Source of the DNA: Leptospira sp. WS4.C2
GTDB lineage: Bacteria > Spirochaetota > Leptospiria > Leptospirales > Leptospiraceae
Direction: 5' to 3'
Assembly: GCF_040833985.1 (NCBI RefSeq)
Contig: NZ_CP162139.1
Location: 2,752,501-2,816,500 of the forward strand
DNA: 64,000 nucleotides
The position numbers were made by a program, and so were the translations under genes. Shown here in pieces: positions 28,936 through 37,742 of the stretch. Each line of letters starts with the position of its first letter. Position 1 is the stretch's first letter. Below the pieces are notes generated by a model. The model worked only from the letters and a program-made list of their open reading frames with translations. It had not been told where the DNA came from and ran no database searches.

Positions 28936-30252
28936 TTGCAACAATGGCTTTTATTTTTCTTCGTATTTTTGGTTACCATTCTCTTTTTTGGGATGGTAAC
29001 TCTTCCAAAACATTTTTTCACCAAACATAAAAAACAAATTCTAATCATTGGACTTGGTCTGCGACTGATTTGCATCTTCCTTCCACCTCTTTGGGAAGAT
29101 GATTGGTCACGATACTTATGGGAAGGTAATTTGATTCGGAACGGAGAATCACCTTACCAGATGGCACCGTCAGATTTTTTTCAGAAATCCGATTTGAGTG
29201 AAAAAGAAATCGAGATTTTGTCCCAAATCAATCATCCTGATTGGACAACTATATACAGTCCTTTTGTATTGTTGTTTTTTACCATCTTTTCCTTCGAATT
29301 TTCGGGAGTTTTACTTAAACTCAGTTATCTGGTTTTTGAGACTTTAAGTTTTATATATTTTTCGAGAAAGCAGTATAATAAATCTCAATTACTTTATTGG
29401 TTATTTCCTATTTTGATTAAAGAAGTATATCTGAACTTTCATTTTGAAATATTGATTATCTCTTTTTTTTGGATTTTTCTTAATGCAGTCAAAGACAAAA
29501 AAAGAATCCTCGCCGGTATTCTATTAGGTCTTCTTGTTCACATCAAACCCTTTTCTGTTTTGTATTCATTTTATCTTTTTAGAAAATTGCAGTTTAAAAA
29601 TGAAAAGAACTTTTGGATTCTGTGGATTTTCATCCTTCTATCTATATTCTTTGGATTCTTTATTTTTTATTTTATCTATTTTATTATTTCCCCGGCTACA
29701 TTAGATTTCGGGATAACCAACTTATTAAAGTTTGGTTCAGATTTTAAGTTCAACCAGTTTTATGAACCAATTTGGAACATATTCGGAGTTGTAGATCTAA
29801 AAACGTTTCCTTTTTTGTTACATTTAATTACAATGAGTGTATATGTATTCGTTTCTCTAGGGGAAAAGAATCGTTACCGAAAATTTACATCTGCATCCAC
29901 AAAATTAAACTTCTATTTTTTATACGGATATTTCTTTCTTACCTTGTTTCCAGTATACAATCCTTGGTATTTCTTAATCCTGATTCCTTTCTTAGTGACC
30001 TCCAAATCGGAAAGGATAACTCCTTGGATTTTGATTTCTGTAACCCAGCTATCCTATCTAACAAAAGCACGTTTCGGTTTAGAATTTAACTATTTCTATG
30101 AAATTCCCGACTCCATCCTCCTTTTTGAGGGGTTCGTTTCAATCTTCTGCCTCTTCTGTCACTTCAACCAAATATTCATTTTACTTTACAGAATATCCAA
30201 TATATCGAACATAGCCCGTAAGGGAAGTATTGGGTATGGAAACAGAAATTGA
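28936..30252 (+). CDS. Polytopic GT87-like glycosyltransferase (paralogue)
   Basis: A 438-residue membrane protein with about ten hydrophobic segments, likely starting at TTG 28936. The first loop PPLWEDDWSRYLWEGNLIR and NGESPYQMAP parallels DDIYRYLFDAKVFLEG in the 24.1-25.4 kb gene, so the two are paralogues of the GT-C/GT87 class. The end overlaps the regulator gene by about 17 bases. Very Phe- and Ile-rich and low in GC compared with neighbouring genes. Confidence 0.72.
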   Translation: MQQWLLFFFVFLVTILFFGMVTLPKHFFTKHKKQILIIGLGLRLICIFLPPLWEDDWSRYLWEGNLIRNGESPYQMAPSDFFQKSDLSEKEIEILSQINHPDWTTIYSPFVLLFFTIFSFEFSGVLLKLSYLVFETLSFIYFSRKQYNKSQLLYWLFPILIKEVYLNFHFEILIISFFWIFLNAVKDKKRILAGILLGLLVHIKPFSVLYSFYLFRKLQFKNEKNFWILWIFILLSIFFGFFIFYFIYFIISPATLDFGITNLLKFGSDFKFNQFYEPIWNIFGVVDLKTFPFLLHLITMSVYVFVSLGEKNRYRKFTSASTKLNFYFLYGYFFLTLFPVYNPWYFLILIPFLVTSKSERITPWILISVTQLSYLTKARFGLEFNYFYEIPDSILLFEGFVSIFCLFCHFNQIFILLYRISNISNIARKGSIGYGNRN

Positions 30253-30847
30253 AAGTTTTTCGGCGGCAACAGAAAACGAAAGAAATGTAGATGAAGTCCT
30301 AACAGTCGTTCTCGGAGAAACCTTAAAACGGAGGAGGCTGGAATTAGGTTTATCTATGGAGAGATTATCACAGCTATCAACCGTTAGTCGTGGAATGTTA
30401 GGACTCATTGAGTCTGGGAAAACAACCCCCAGTATTGGAATTTTATGGAAATTATCCAAGACACTCCGTATCCCCATTGGAGAAATGATACCCGATTTGT
30501 TTGCACAATCTCCTCGTTTTATCGGAGCGAACGAAGGAAAACGTTGGATTTCTGCTAAAAATACAGCAGAATCTCGCATTTTTTACCAAGAAGAAAGAGA
30601 CAGGTTGAGTATTGTAGAATGGAGACTTTCAACAGGAAAACTCTCACAATTCAGCCATTTACCAACTGCCTTCGATATCAAAATTTACCAAGTCTCTGGA
30701 CAGTCAAAAATCAAACTCAAAACAAAGGAGATTCTCCTCGGACCCGGTGATTGTGCCTTCTTTCCGATTGCCGAATTAGAATCCATAGAAAATGATTTTG
30801 CCGAAGATTCAAAACTGCTCTGGATTGCTTCCAAAAAGGTAAGATAG
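30236..30847 (+). CDS. XRE-family regulator with cupin domain
   Basis: About 203 residues. Residues ~22-85 are an HTH_3 domain: LGETLKRRRLELGLSMERL, STVSRGMLGLIESGKTTPSI. The C-terminal ~100 residues form a cupin_2 barrel (FDIKIYQVSGQSKIKL, ILLGPGDCAFFPIAE). Such regulators usually sense a small ligand and control nearby uptake or sulfur/amino-acid genes. ATG 30236 is preferred over the TTG at 30230. It lies just before the exported rhodanese gene set at 31 kb, which it may control (inference). Confidence 0.86.
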   Translation: METEIESFSAATENERNVDEVLTVVLGETLKRRRLELGLSMERLSQLSTVSRGMLGLIESGKTTPSIGILWKLSKTLRIPIGEMIPDLFAQSPRFIGANEGKRWISAKNTAESRIFYQEERDRLSIVEWRLSTGKLSQFSHLPTAFDIKIYQVSGQSKIKLKTKEILLGPGDCAFFPIAELESIENDFAEDSKLLWIASKKVR

Positions 30848-31073
30848 TAAAACCTGAGTTTTTGTTACAACACCAATCGTATCCATAAGATAAACTGATA
30901 ATAGAATGTACATCGCGAAAATATTTTGTACGCTATAAGAGATTTAATGTTCAATATATAAGATTTACTGTTTTTGATTTCCCTCGTGATTTGAAGACTG
31001 TTCTTACCATGTTTCTTACCTCTGGTGCAACCCCTACAGATGGGAAACAGGAATACAATCGAAGGATTAACAA
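30848..31073. other. Noncoding gap upstream of the rhodanese-like lipoprotein operon
   Basis: Nothing coding is seen in these 226 bases. They contain a possible promoter (TTGTTA, 17 bases, then ATAAGA) near 30862-30890 and a repeated AGATTTA about 20 bases apart near 30945-30968, which could be regulator contact sites. A plausible Shine-Dalgarno (GAAGGA) precedes the lipoprotein ATG at 31074. The gap is the natural place for an operator of the neighbouring XRE-cupin gene. Confidence 0.3.
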
Positions 31074-32426
31074 ATGAAAACCAATCTACTATACAAGTCG
31101 ATTGCTCTTATTACCGCGGGGTTCATCGGAGCCTGCGGTGGAGCCAAGAACAACGATACCCAAAACCTACTTCTAGCAGCCCTAGCCCTTTCTTCAGGAA
31201 TTAAGGTCAACACTGCCGCTGAGTTAGCTAAGGAATCTAACGACGATTATAACCTGAACGAATACGGTCTTATCACTCCATCTACCTTGGGTAAATGGGT
31301 GAACAATTGGGCGGGAACGAAACCTGCGGGCATCAACGGGAAACTTGTTATCTTACAAAACGGGGCAAGTGCAACTGTCGGAAAAGAATATATCGGTGGA
31401 AACGGAAATGATGTAGTCGTGTATTCTTTTACCTTTGCTGACGGCGCAAGTGCATTAGATGGTGGAGATGGGTTTAGCCAAAAGAGAAATAGCGGACTTA
31501 GCGATACAGTCTCCATCATTGCTAACGGAACAAAAATTGATTCCATTCTCAATCGGTATGGAATTGATCCTATCAATGACTTGGTTGTATTTGTATCTTC
31601 AGCCAATGCAAATAGCCATGTGCAAGGAACCTTACGCGGTTTTTATTCTTTCCGCTATTGGGGATTTGATGCTAAAAATCTAGCCTTCCTAAACGGAACA
31701 TTGCCAAGACTTGCCATAACTGACGGAAATTTTGTTCCCTTCAGTTCAACAACGAATACACCTCCTAGTTATAGCAATCGTTACACGATAAAATCAGTGA
31801 GAGTTGATAACACAATCCTAATGTTGCCTTTGGAAGATGTAATTTCAGCAGTAAAATCGCCTAATAATGTATCTGTTGTTGGACTTACCTCTAGTGTCTT
31901 TATTTCTGATGCAAGGTCTTCTTCTGGATCCAGTAATGAATACAATGGAGTCATCAGAAGTACAACTTCCGAAGTGGCAGGTAAATATGTTGGCTTTGAA
32001 GGCAGAATCAAAGGTGCTAAAGAACTGAAATGGACTGACCTCTTGGATTCAGAGTTTAGATTCAAACCAAAAGCAGACTTAAAAGCTTACTATGCCGGGA
32101 AAGGTTATCAAGTAGGACAAACAGCGATTCAACTTTGTCGAACCAATAACAGATCACAGGTGACTGGATTTTCCTATATAGCAATCCTTGGATACCCTTC
32201 TACCTATTATGATGGAAGTTGGATCGAATGGGGAAGTTTAACTGGTGGCGGTCCTGCTGCGAAACTACCTTCTGATTCGCCATACCGCACTGACATTCCA
32301 GAACTATCCGAAGTGATCACTTACAATGTCGCAGGCGATGTGGATACAACGTTGCCTACTAATCTAAATACCTTTGCAACAACTTCAAGAAAGATTATCG
32401 AAGAAGACAAAGCTTACAAACGCTAA
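31074..32426 (+). CDS. Rhodanese-like lipoprotein with intact Cys loop
   Basis: A 450-residue predicted lipoprotein: signal peptide with lipobox FIGAC (Cys21). The first half has a conserved opening IKVNTAAELAKESNDDYNLNEYGLITP and RYGIDPINDLVVF. The second half has rhodanese features: VFISDARSSSG (Asp279-Arg), FEGRIKGAKELKWTDLLD, and the loop LCRTNNRSQ with Cys355 and Arg360, as in sulfurtransferase active sites. It thus looks like an envelope sulfurtransferase of tandem-domain plan. Two relatives lie at 33833-35278 and 55106-55955. Substrate unknown. Confidence 0.8.
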   Translation: MKTNLLYKSIALITAGFIGACGGAKNNDTQNLLLAALALSSGIKVNTAAELAKESNDDYNLNEYGLITPSTLGKWVNNWAGTKPAGINGKLVILQNGASATVGKEYIGGNGNDVVVYSFTFADGASALDGGDGFSQKRNSGLSDTVSIIANGTKIDSILNRYGIDPINDLVVFVSSANANSHVQGTLRGFYSFRYWGFDAKNLAFLNGTLPRLAITDGNFVPFSSTTNTPPSYSNRYTIKSVRVDNTILMLPLEDVISAVKSPNNVSVVGLTSSVFISDARSSSGSSNEYNGVIRSTTSEVAGKYVGFEGRIKGAKELKWTDLLDSEFRFKPKADLKAYYAGKGYQVGQTAIQLCRTNNRSQVTGFSYIAILGYPSTYYDGSWIEWGSLTGGGPAAKLPSDSPYRTDIPELSEVITYNVAGDVDTTLPTNLNTFATTSRKIIEEDKAYKR

Positions 32427-32506
32427 AAACGATTAAACTAAAACGAGAGGGATGTTCCAAGATCCCTCTCTCAAAATAAATAAATCGAATGAACAGGGAA
32501 AGTTAT

Positions 32507-32866
32507 ATGAAGAACTTAGTGAAATTATTAATTGCAGGCCTATTTTTCATAACAGGTTTACAGGCATCAGGTGGGATTGGTGGTGGCGGAATCGCCAATA
32601 TACCTCAAGGCCAAGATAGAGAAAAATACCATTTAGGCAAAGCCATCTACAACCAAGACTTAAGCCTAGAAAAACAAACCAATGTAAAGTTAGTCGAGCA
32701 AGAAGAACGTTTGGAATACTTACAAGGAAGTTTACCTAATACCGAAAAAAGAAGAGTTAACCTTCCTGATTTTGCCGGAAATCTTACAGAAGAACAACTC
32801 CAAGCACTCGAGTATTTTGTTCAAGTTAGATTCAATGTAAAACTACCAGAAAAAAAGAGGGAATAA
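32507..32866 (+). CDS. Small exported protein, cytochrome-c-like but without haem motif
   Basis: About 119 residues. AGGGAAAG eight bases upstream supports the ATG at 32507. Signal peptide ends near GLQASGG. The mature part contains YHLGKAIYNQDL near its start and LPDFAGNLTEEQLQALEYFV near its end, which echo the first and last helices of class I cytochromes c, but there is no Cys at all and no CXXCH. It may be a haem-less relative (weak inference). It lies between a rhodanese-like lipoprotein and a barrel gene, 3 bases before the latter. Confidence 0.65.
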   Translation: MKNLVKLLIAGLFFITGLQASGGIGGGGIANIPQGQDREKYHLGKAIYNQDLSLEKQTNVKLVEQEERLEYLQGSLPNTEKRRVNLPDFAGNLTEEQLQALEYFVQVRFNVKLPEKKRE

Positions 32867-32869
32867 ACG

Positions 32870-33823
32870 ATGCGTCCTTTCTTTAACTATATTAAAATTG
32901 TATTATTAGCCATTTTCATAGCTCCCAATGTTTATGCACAACAAGCATGGGCACCTTATGAAAGGCAACTTTGGGTGCGCCCAGTTTTCATTCATTCCGA
33001 ATATGACAGTGCCTTCCTCGCTGGTCAAAAAGCAAAATATGACGATAACGTGCGTTTAGCGGTTGCAAACCTGGCTTTAGAATATGGCATTACTGACAGA
33101 CTTACGGCAGATTTAACGATAGGCTTTGGAAAGTTAGGCCGTCATAGAATATTCAATCGTTATTTGGGTTTGCAACAAACTCCAGATGTTCCTGATAAAT
33201 ATGGGTTTATGGACACTCGGTTTGGACTTAGATATAAACTTTTAGATGAGTTCGACTCCAATTACCGCTGGATGCCAACCATTTCCCTTCGTGTTGGAGG
33301 AATCAAACGAGGAGATTATGATCGTAATCCACAATCACTTGGAGATGGAGCTAGCGGTGGTGAGGTCAATCTTTACTTAGCAAAAGACTTTGGAGTTTGG
33401 GGCCTAGGATCCTTGGGAGAATTCTCTTATAGAAAAAGAGAAAATCCTGTACCTGATGATATTCTCTATTACTCTGCGATTTACAAACGTTTCTTTGAAT
33501 CACTATTTCTAACGGTAGGTGTTCGCGGGCAGGTAGGCCAAGGTGGTTACGCTTACGCTGACCCAAGGCAACAACCACCGCTCAATATGGTTCGTTATCC
33601 ACAACCCTCTATATATGGAATCAATCCTTATGATTATTACGTACAAAATGAACGACCTGCATGGGGAAGAAAAGAAAGTTTCCATAATGCTGAAGTGGGT
33701 TTAAGTTATTCAGATAGTTTCGGAAACTTTTATACACTTTTTTATTCAGAAACAATTGCAGGATATAATACCGCAAGGTTAAAAACCGTGGGGTTTGCTG
33801 TAACTCTCCCATACAATCTTTGA
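32870..33823 (+). CDS. Outer-membrane beta-barrel protein
   Basis: A 317-residue exported protein with a signal peptide ending NVYAQQ. The body shows repeated amphipathic strands and turns: VRLAVANLALEYGITDRLTA, FGLRYKLLDEF, VNLYLAKDFG, LFLTVGVRGQVGQGG. It ends VTLPYNL. The pattern resembles transporter-like barrels annotated as MetA-pathway or phenol-degradation outer-membrane proteins, but I do not assign one. Between two rhodanese-like lipoprotein genes, so it may be their outer-membrane partner. Confidence 0.75.
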   Translation: MRPFFNYIKIVLLAIFIAPNVYAQQAWAPYERQLWVRPVFIHSEYDSAFLAGQKAKYDDNVRLAVANLALEYGITDRLTADLTIGFGKLGRHRIFNRYLGLQQTPDVPDKYGFMDTRFGLRYKLLDEFDSNYRWMPTISLRVGGIKRGDYDRNPQSLGDGASGGEVNLYLAKDFGVWGLGSLGEFSYRKRENPVPDDILYYSAIYKRFFESLFLTVGVRGQVGQGGYAYADPRQQPPLNMVRYPQPSIYGINPYDYYVQNERPAWGRKESFHNAEVGLSYSDSFGNFYTLFYSETIAGYNTARLKTVGFAVTLPYNL

Positions 33824-33832
33824 GGCCTAACC

Positions 33833-35278
33833 ATGAAACTTAAATTCATAACAATAATTAGCTTTCTAATCATCCAAGTATTCGGCTGTAAAGGTTTACC
33901 GGAATACCTCTTCTTACCGCAAAGTTTGAAGTTCGACCTAACTCCATTTTTATTTCGTGTTTACTCCCCAGCAGAATTGGCGACCTTATCCAATGCTGAT
34001 TTTAACGAGAACGATAGTGGATTGATTACTTCCACGAAGTTCTCTCGTTTTCTATCAAATTGGGCAAACAATCGTCCTTCTGGCATTTTTGGGAATTTAG
34101 TTGTTTTTCAAATTCAGACATCGGGATCTAGCGGGCGTTATGTTTTTTTTGATGGGAAACAAACATTTGCATATCCAATTCCAAATTTGCCAGATTTGTT
34201 AGCAGATACTAGAGATGATGGAGTTTTATCAATTGATGGTGTCGTACCCAAAGGAAAAAAAATCTCTGATTTTTTTGCTCTCTATGGAATTGATCCTGCA
34301 ATTGATTATATCGTATTTGCGCAAGATACTTCTTCTCTTGCAAACCTTTCTTCAGCAACATTTGCTTATTACTCCTTGTTGTATTGGGGATTTCCAAAAG
34401 AAAGATTAGCGATTTTAAATGGATCTATTGCAGATTTAACAGCAGCAAGTAATCTTTTTACGACTCCGTCTTACACTTATACAAATAGTAACCGGGCAGG
34501 AAGTATAAAAACTCTTTACCGAGACCAGACAGTTTTACAGCTCACAATTGGTGATTTGATTCATGCTATCAAAAATGGTAATACCAATTTGGAAGAAGTA
34601 GATCCAATTCCTTTGGAAGGTTTTTTTCTCATAGATGGCAGACCTAATGCATCGTATACGGGAACAGTCAACTCAACTGCATCTGGTTCCAAATATGCCA
34701 ATTGTACAAGCAAAACAAATTCCACGTTTGTTACCAATACTTGTCTTGTCACTTATGAAGGACGAATCAAGTCTTCGACAAATTTAGTTCCGACAGATTT
34801 ATATGATGGAACCACTTTCCAGTTTAAATCCTTGAACCAGTTACAAACTTATCTGAATCAGATTGGATATCAGACCAATAAACAAATTTACGTTTATGGA
34901 GAGGATGCAACAAAGGGATCGCTTGTTTGGTTTGTATTACACCAAATTTTAGGAAAACCCACTCGGTTGTATGAAGGTGGTTGGAAACAATTCGGCGCAC
35001 TAGGACTTCGTTCTCCTTCTTCTGGATCCAGTCCCAGTGCCATCACTCAACCTGCTTCTTATTGGCGAACTGATATCGCAACCCTGTCAGAAAGTAATAC
35101 ATCCAATGCGGATGCAAATGTGCCCAATTACCAGTTGGATATATCCAGACAGTTTTCAAAAACAGCCAATAAACTTAGGACAGAAGATAAAGGTTTTTTA
35201 AGAGGGACTTCCTCTTCTGGATCTTCAGGCGGTGGTGGCTCTCCTAGTGGCGGCGGAGGAAACGCTTGCGGGGGATAA
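33833..35278 (+). CDS. Rhodanese-like lipoprotein lacking the active-site Cys
   Basis: A 481-residue paralogue of the 31-kb lipoprotein. Lipobox QVFGC (Cys19). Shared segments are SPAELATLSNADFNENDSG, ALYGIDPAIDYIVFA, LLYWGFPKERLAILNGS, FLIDGRPNASYTG and YEGRIKSSTNLVPTDLYDG. Where the other protein has LCRTNNRS, this one reads VYGEDATKGS, so the catalytic Cys is missing, although the rest of the loop and LYEGGWKQFGAL are kept. The tail is Gly/Ser-rich with a late Cys (GGGGNACGG). Probably a non-catalytic binding or scaffold partner. Confidence 0.78.
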   Translation: MKLKFITIISFLIIQVFGCKGLPEYLFLPQSLKFDLTPFLFRVYSPAELATLSNADFNENDSGLITSTKFSRFLSNWANNRPSGIFGNLVVFQIQTSGSSGRYVFFDGKQTFAYPIPNLPDLLADTRDDGVLSIDGVVPKGKKISDFFALYGIDPAIDYIVFAQDTSSLANLSSATFAYYSLLYWGFPKERLAILNGSIADLTAASNLFTTPSYTYTNSNRAGSIKTLYRDQTVLQLTIGDLIHAIKNGNTNLEEVDPIPLEGFFLIDGRPNASYTGTVNSTASGSKYANCTSKTNSTFVTNTCLVTYEGRIKSSTNLVPTDLYDGTTFQFKSLNQLQTYLNQIGYQTNKQIYVYGEDATKGSLVWFVLHQILGKPTRLYEGGWKQFGALGLRSPSSGSSPSAITQPASYWRTDIATLSESNTSNADANVPNYQLDISRQFSKTANKLRTEDKGFLRGTSSSGSSGGGGSPSGGGGNACGG

Positions 35279-35299
35279 TTTCTTAGATAGAATTACTGT

Positions 35300-36514
35300 A
35301 TGCGATTCCAACGATTTCAACTTACGAACATCTTTCTTTTAATCACAATGTTTGTAAGTTGTTCGGATGAAAATTTTATTGAATCTCATTGGAAACATCC
35401 GATTTCAGAACAGGGGAAACCCCCATTACATTTCTCATCGCTCGAAAAAAACTTGGATCCAAAAGCTTGTGGGTCATGCCATAAAAATCAATTTCAAAAG
35501 TGGGAAAAAAGCGATCACGCTAAATCGATTAGCAAAGGTTTTTTATGGCAGAAGGAAGTTTTGTCTTCTAAGGAATACCTATCGTGTTTTCAATGCCATT
35601 CACCTTTAGCAGAAACCAAATCAGAACTTGCCATTGAATACCAAAAGCCGGAAATTCTGAATTCAAAATCTAATAACTTTCCAGAAGGGATCTCAAATCC
35701 ATCCATTCTTTGTGCCTCATGTCATGTTCGGAATCAAATTCGATTTGGCCCGCCGAGTAGAATTAGCCAGACCAATGAGTATCTGACAAACAATCTACCA
35801 CATAACGGATACATTGCGAAAAAGGAATTTGAATCTTCCGAATTTTGTAAGTCTTGTCATGAAAGTAAAGAAACAGGAATCAAACTGGGTGGGAAAAGGT
35901 TAATGGAAGTTTATTCCGAATGGAAAAGAAGTCCTTTTGCAAAACAAGGGATCCAGTGCCAGAATTGTCATATGCCAGATCGGGATCATTCCTGGAAGGG
36001 AATTCACGATAAAACATTTGTCCAAAATTCTTTACAACCTAGCTGGAGCATTACAGAAAAAAATGGTAAATACAAAATACAAGCGGAAATAAAATCTATT
36101 GGCGTTGGTCATGAATTCCCCACTTATATCGTTCCGAAAATCTACTTACGTTTTTATGCGGTTCTTAAAAATAAATCTACTCCCATCCTTCTGGAAGAAT
36201 CGATCGTGGGAAGGATAGTCAACACGAATCTGACAGAAGAATATTTAGATACGAGGATCAAACCTCAAAAGTCACATTTTGTAAGATTTGACTATGAACC
36301 GAATGAAAATACAATCAGAGAATTTCTATGGAAGATTGAGGTGGATCCTGACGAGCATTACATACGAAGTTTTGAAGAACAACTAACGAAGAAAGGAAAT
36401 CAATTATCGAAACAATTGAAAAAGTTATTACAAGAGTCCCTTGATGAAAAGAGGAACTCTCGTTATCTATTATTTACTTTGAGTTTGCAAGTGCCTGTTT
36501 CACTTCCGCCATGA
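35300..36514 (+). CDS. Five-haem c-type cytochrome lipoprotein
   Basis: A 404-residue exported cytochrome. Lipobox MFVSC (Cys21) predicts lipidation. Haem motifs are CGSCH (57), CFQCH (96), CASCH (138), CKSCH (183) and CQNCH (220), the last followed by MPDRDH. The C-terminal domain has VGHEFPTYIVPKIYLRF, the family's GHxFPT region. It is a paralogue of the 26-27.4 kb cytochrome but is lipidated instead of signal-anchored. The 3' end overlaps the converging metZ gene by 41 bases. Confidence 0.87.
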   Translation: MRFQRFQLTNIFLLITMFVSCSDENFIESHWKHPISEQGKPPLHFSSLEKNLDPKACGSCHKNQFQKWEKSDHAKSISKGFLWQKEVLSSKEYLSCFQCHSPLAETKSELAIEYQKPEILNSKSNNFPEGISNPSILCASCHVRNQIRFGPPSRISQTNEYLTNNLPHNGYIAKKEFESSEFCKSCHESKETGIKLGGKRLMEVYSEWKRSPFAKQGIQCQNCHMPDRDHSWKGIHDKTFVQNSLQPSWSITEKNGKYKIQAEIKSIGVGHEFPTYIVPKIYLRFYAVLKNKSTPILLEESIVGRIVNTNLTEEYLDTRIKPQKSHFVRFDYEPNENTIREFLWKIEVDPDEHYIRSFEEQLTKKGNQLSKQLKKLLQESLDEKRNSRYLLFTLSLQVPVSLPP

Positions 36515-37646
36515 TATCATCGATATGTTCTAGACCAACAGAAACACGAATGAGTCCAGGAAGGATTCCTACTGCAAGTCTTTCCGCTTCTGATAACTTA
36601 GAATGTGTTGTCGAAGTGGGATGAGTTACCGTAGTCCTTGTATCACCTAAATTAGCAGTAAGAGAAAACCATTTCAATGAATCTAGAAATTTCCTTGCTC
36701 GATCGATACCCCCTTTGATCACAAAGGAAACAATACCACCACCAGCTTTCATTTGTTTTTTAGCGATCGCATAACCGGGATCCTTCGGTAAAAAAGGATA
36801 CCGAACCAATTCCACATCTGGCGATTGTTCTAAAAATTCGGCTAATTTCATCGCATTTTCAGAATGTCTATCCATCCTTACAGCAAGTGTTTCTAAACTT
36901 TTGGATATAATCCATGCATTCATCGGAGAAAGAGACGGTCCTGTATTACGAGCCATATATCGAATTGGTTGGATGAATTCTTTTTTTCCTAAAATGACCC
37001 CAGCAATGACCCGTCCTTGGCCATCTAGATATTTGGTTGCCGAATGAATCACAAGATCAGCCCCAAAGTCAGCGGGCCTTTGGATATAAGGTGAACAAAA
37101 ACAATTGTCTACAATGAGGATGGCATTTTTCTTTTTACAGAGTGCTGATACCCATGCTAAGTCTACGATATCAAGTCCTGGATTGGAAGGTGTTTCAATA
37201 TAAACGATCTTTGTATTTTCTTGGAAAGCGGCTTCCCATAACTCTGGTTTGTTGATATCAACATAGGTTGTAGTCACTCCAAAACGAGGAAGAATGTTTG
37301 CAAAAATTTGATGAGTTGACCCAAAAATGGCCCTTGCCGATACGATATGATCACCCGATTTGATAAGGCCAAACACAGAGGTAAACACAGCGGACATCCC
37401 TGATGCTGTAGCGATTCCATCTTCGGTATGTTCCAAAGAACAAAGTTTATCGATGAGTTCAGTAGTATTGGGATTGGAAAACCTTGTATATTGGTTACCA
37501 GTGACTTCTTCCGCAAAGAGTGCCCTTGCATGTTCCGCATCATCAAAAACAAAACTCGATGTTAAAAAAAGTGGGGTGGAATGTTCCTTTTCCCCGGTTC
37601 GTTTGGTTTGGATGCGGATAGCGTCAGTTTCAAAGTGTTCAAACAT
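36474..37646 (-). CDS. metZ: O-succinylhomoserine sulfhydrylase / trans-sulfuration enzyme
   Basis: About 390 residues, a Cys/Met-metabolism PLP enzyme. It shows QYTRFSNPNTTELIDKL, ATASGMSAVFTSVFGL, FGSTHQIFANILPRFGV, the PLP-lysine motif HSATKYLDGQGRVIAGVIL, and FSLTANLGDTRTTVTHP with VSVGLEHIDDI at the end. These features fit MetZ, which makes homocysteine from O-succinylhomoserine and sulfide; cystathionine gamma-synthase is the alternative. ATG 37646 is chosen over a TTG at 37658. It lies next to the sulfur-transfer genes, though on the opposite strand. Confidence 0.85.
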   Translation of the reverse strand: MFEHFETDAIRIQTKRTGEKEHSTPLFLTSSFVFDDAEHARALFAEEVTGNQYTRFSNPNTTELIDKLCSLEHTEDGIATASGMSAVFTSVFGLIKSGDHIVSARAIFGSTHQIFANILPRFGVTTTYVDINKPELWEAAFQENTKIVYIETPSNPGLDIVDLAWVSALCKKKNAILIVDNCFCSPYIQRPADFGADLVIHSATKYLDGQGRVIAGVILGKKEFIQPIRYMARNTGPSLSPMNAWIISKSLETLAVRMDRHSENAMKLAEFLEQSPDVELVRYPFLPKDPGYAIAKKQMKAGGGIVSFVIKGGIDRARKFLDSLKWFSLTANLGDTRTTVTHPTSTTHSKLSEAERLAVGILPGLIRVSVGLEHIDDIMAEVKQALANSK

Positions 37647-37702
37647 ATCTTCTGCCAAGATCGGCGATGAACGTTCGAATTCATTAATTTTTTTGGAAAA
37701 TA

Positions 37703-37738
37703 TCTGCTATAGAATCGAATTTAAACCAATATAGCAGA
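37703..37738. promoter_or_regulatory. 9-bp inverted repeat between ABC gene and metZ
   Basis: TCTGCTATA (37703-37711) and TATAGCAGA (37730-37738) pair perfectly across 18 bases. On the minus strand it lies right after the stop of the ABC ATPase and before metZ. With few Gs and Cs and a weak T tract (ATATTTTCC) it would be a poor terminator, but a regulatory hairpin in the metZ leader is possible. It is too short to be a SAM riboswitch. Confidence 0.35.
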
Positions 37739-37742
37739 ATTT

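Noticed and set aside
37647..37742. SAM riboswitch upstream of metZ
   Set aside because: The leader is under 100 bases and has only one simple inverted repeat, with none of the conserved core of SAM riboswitches.
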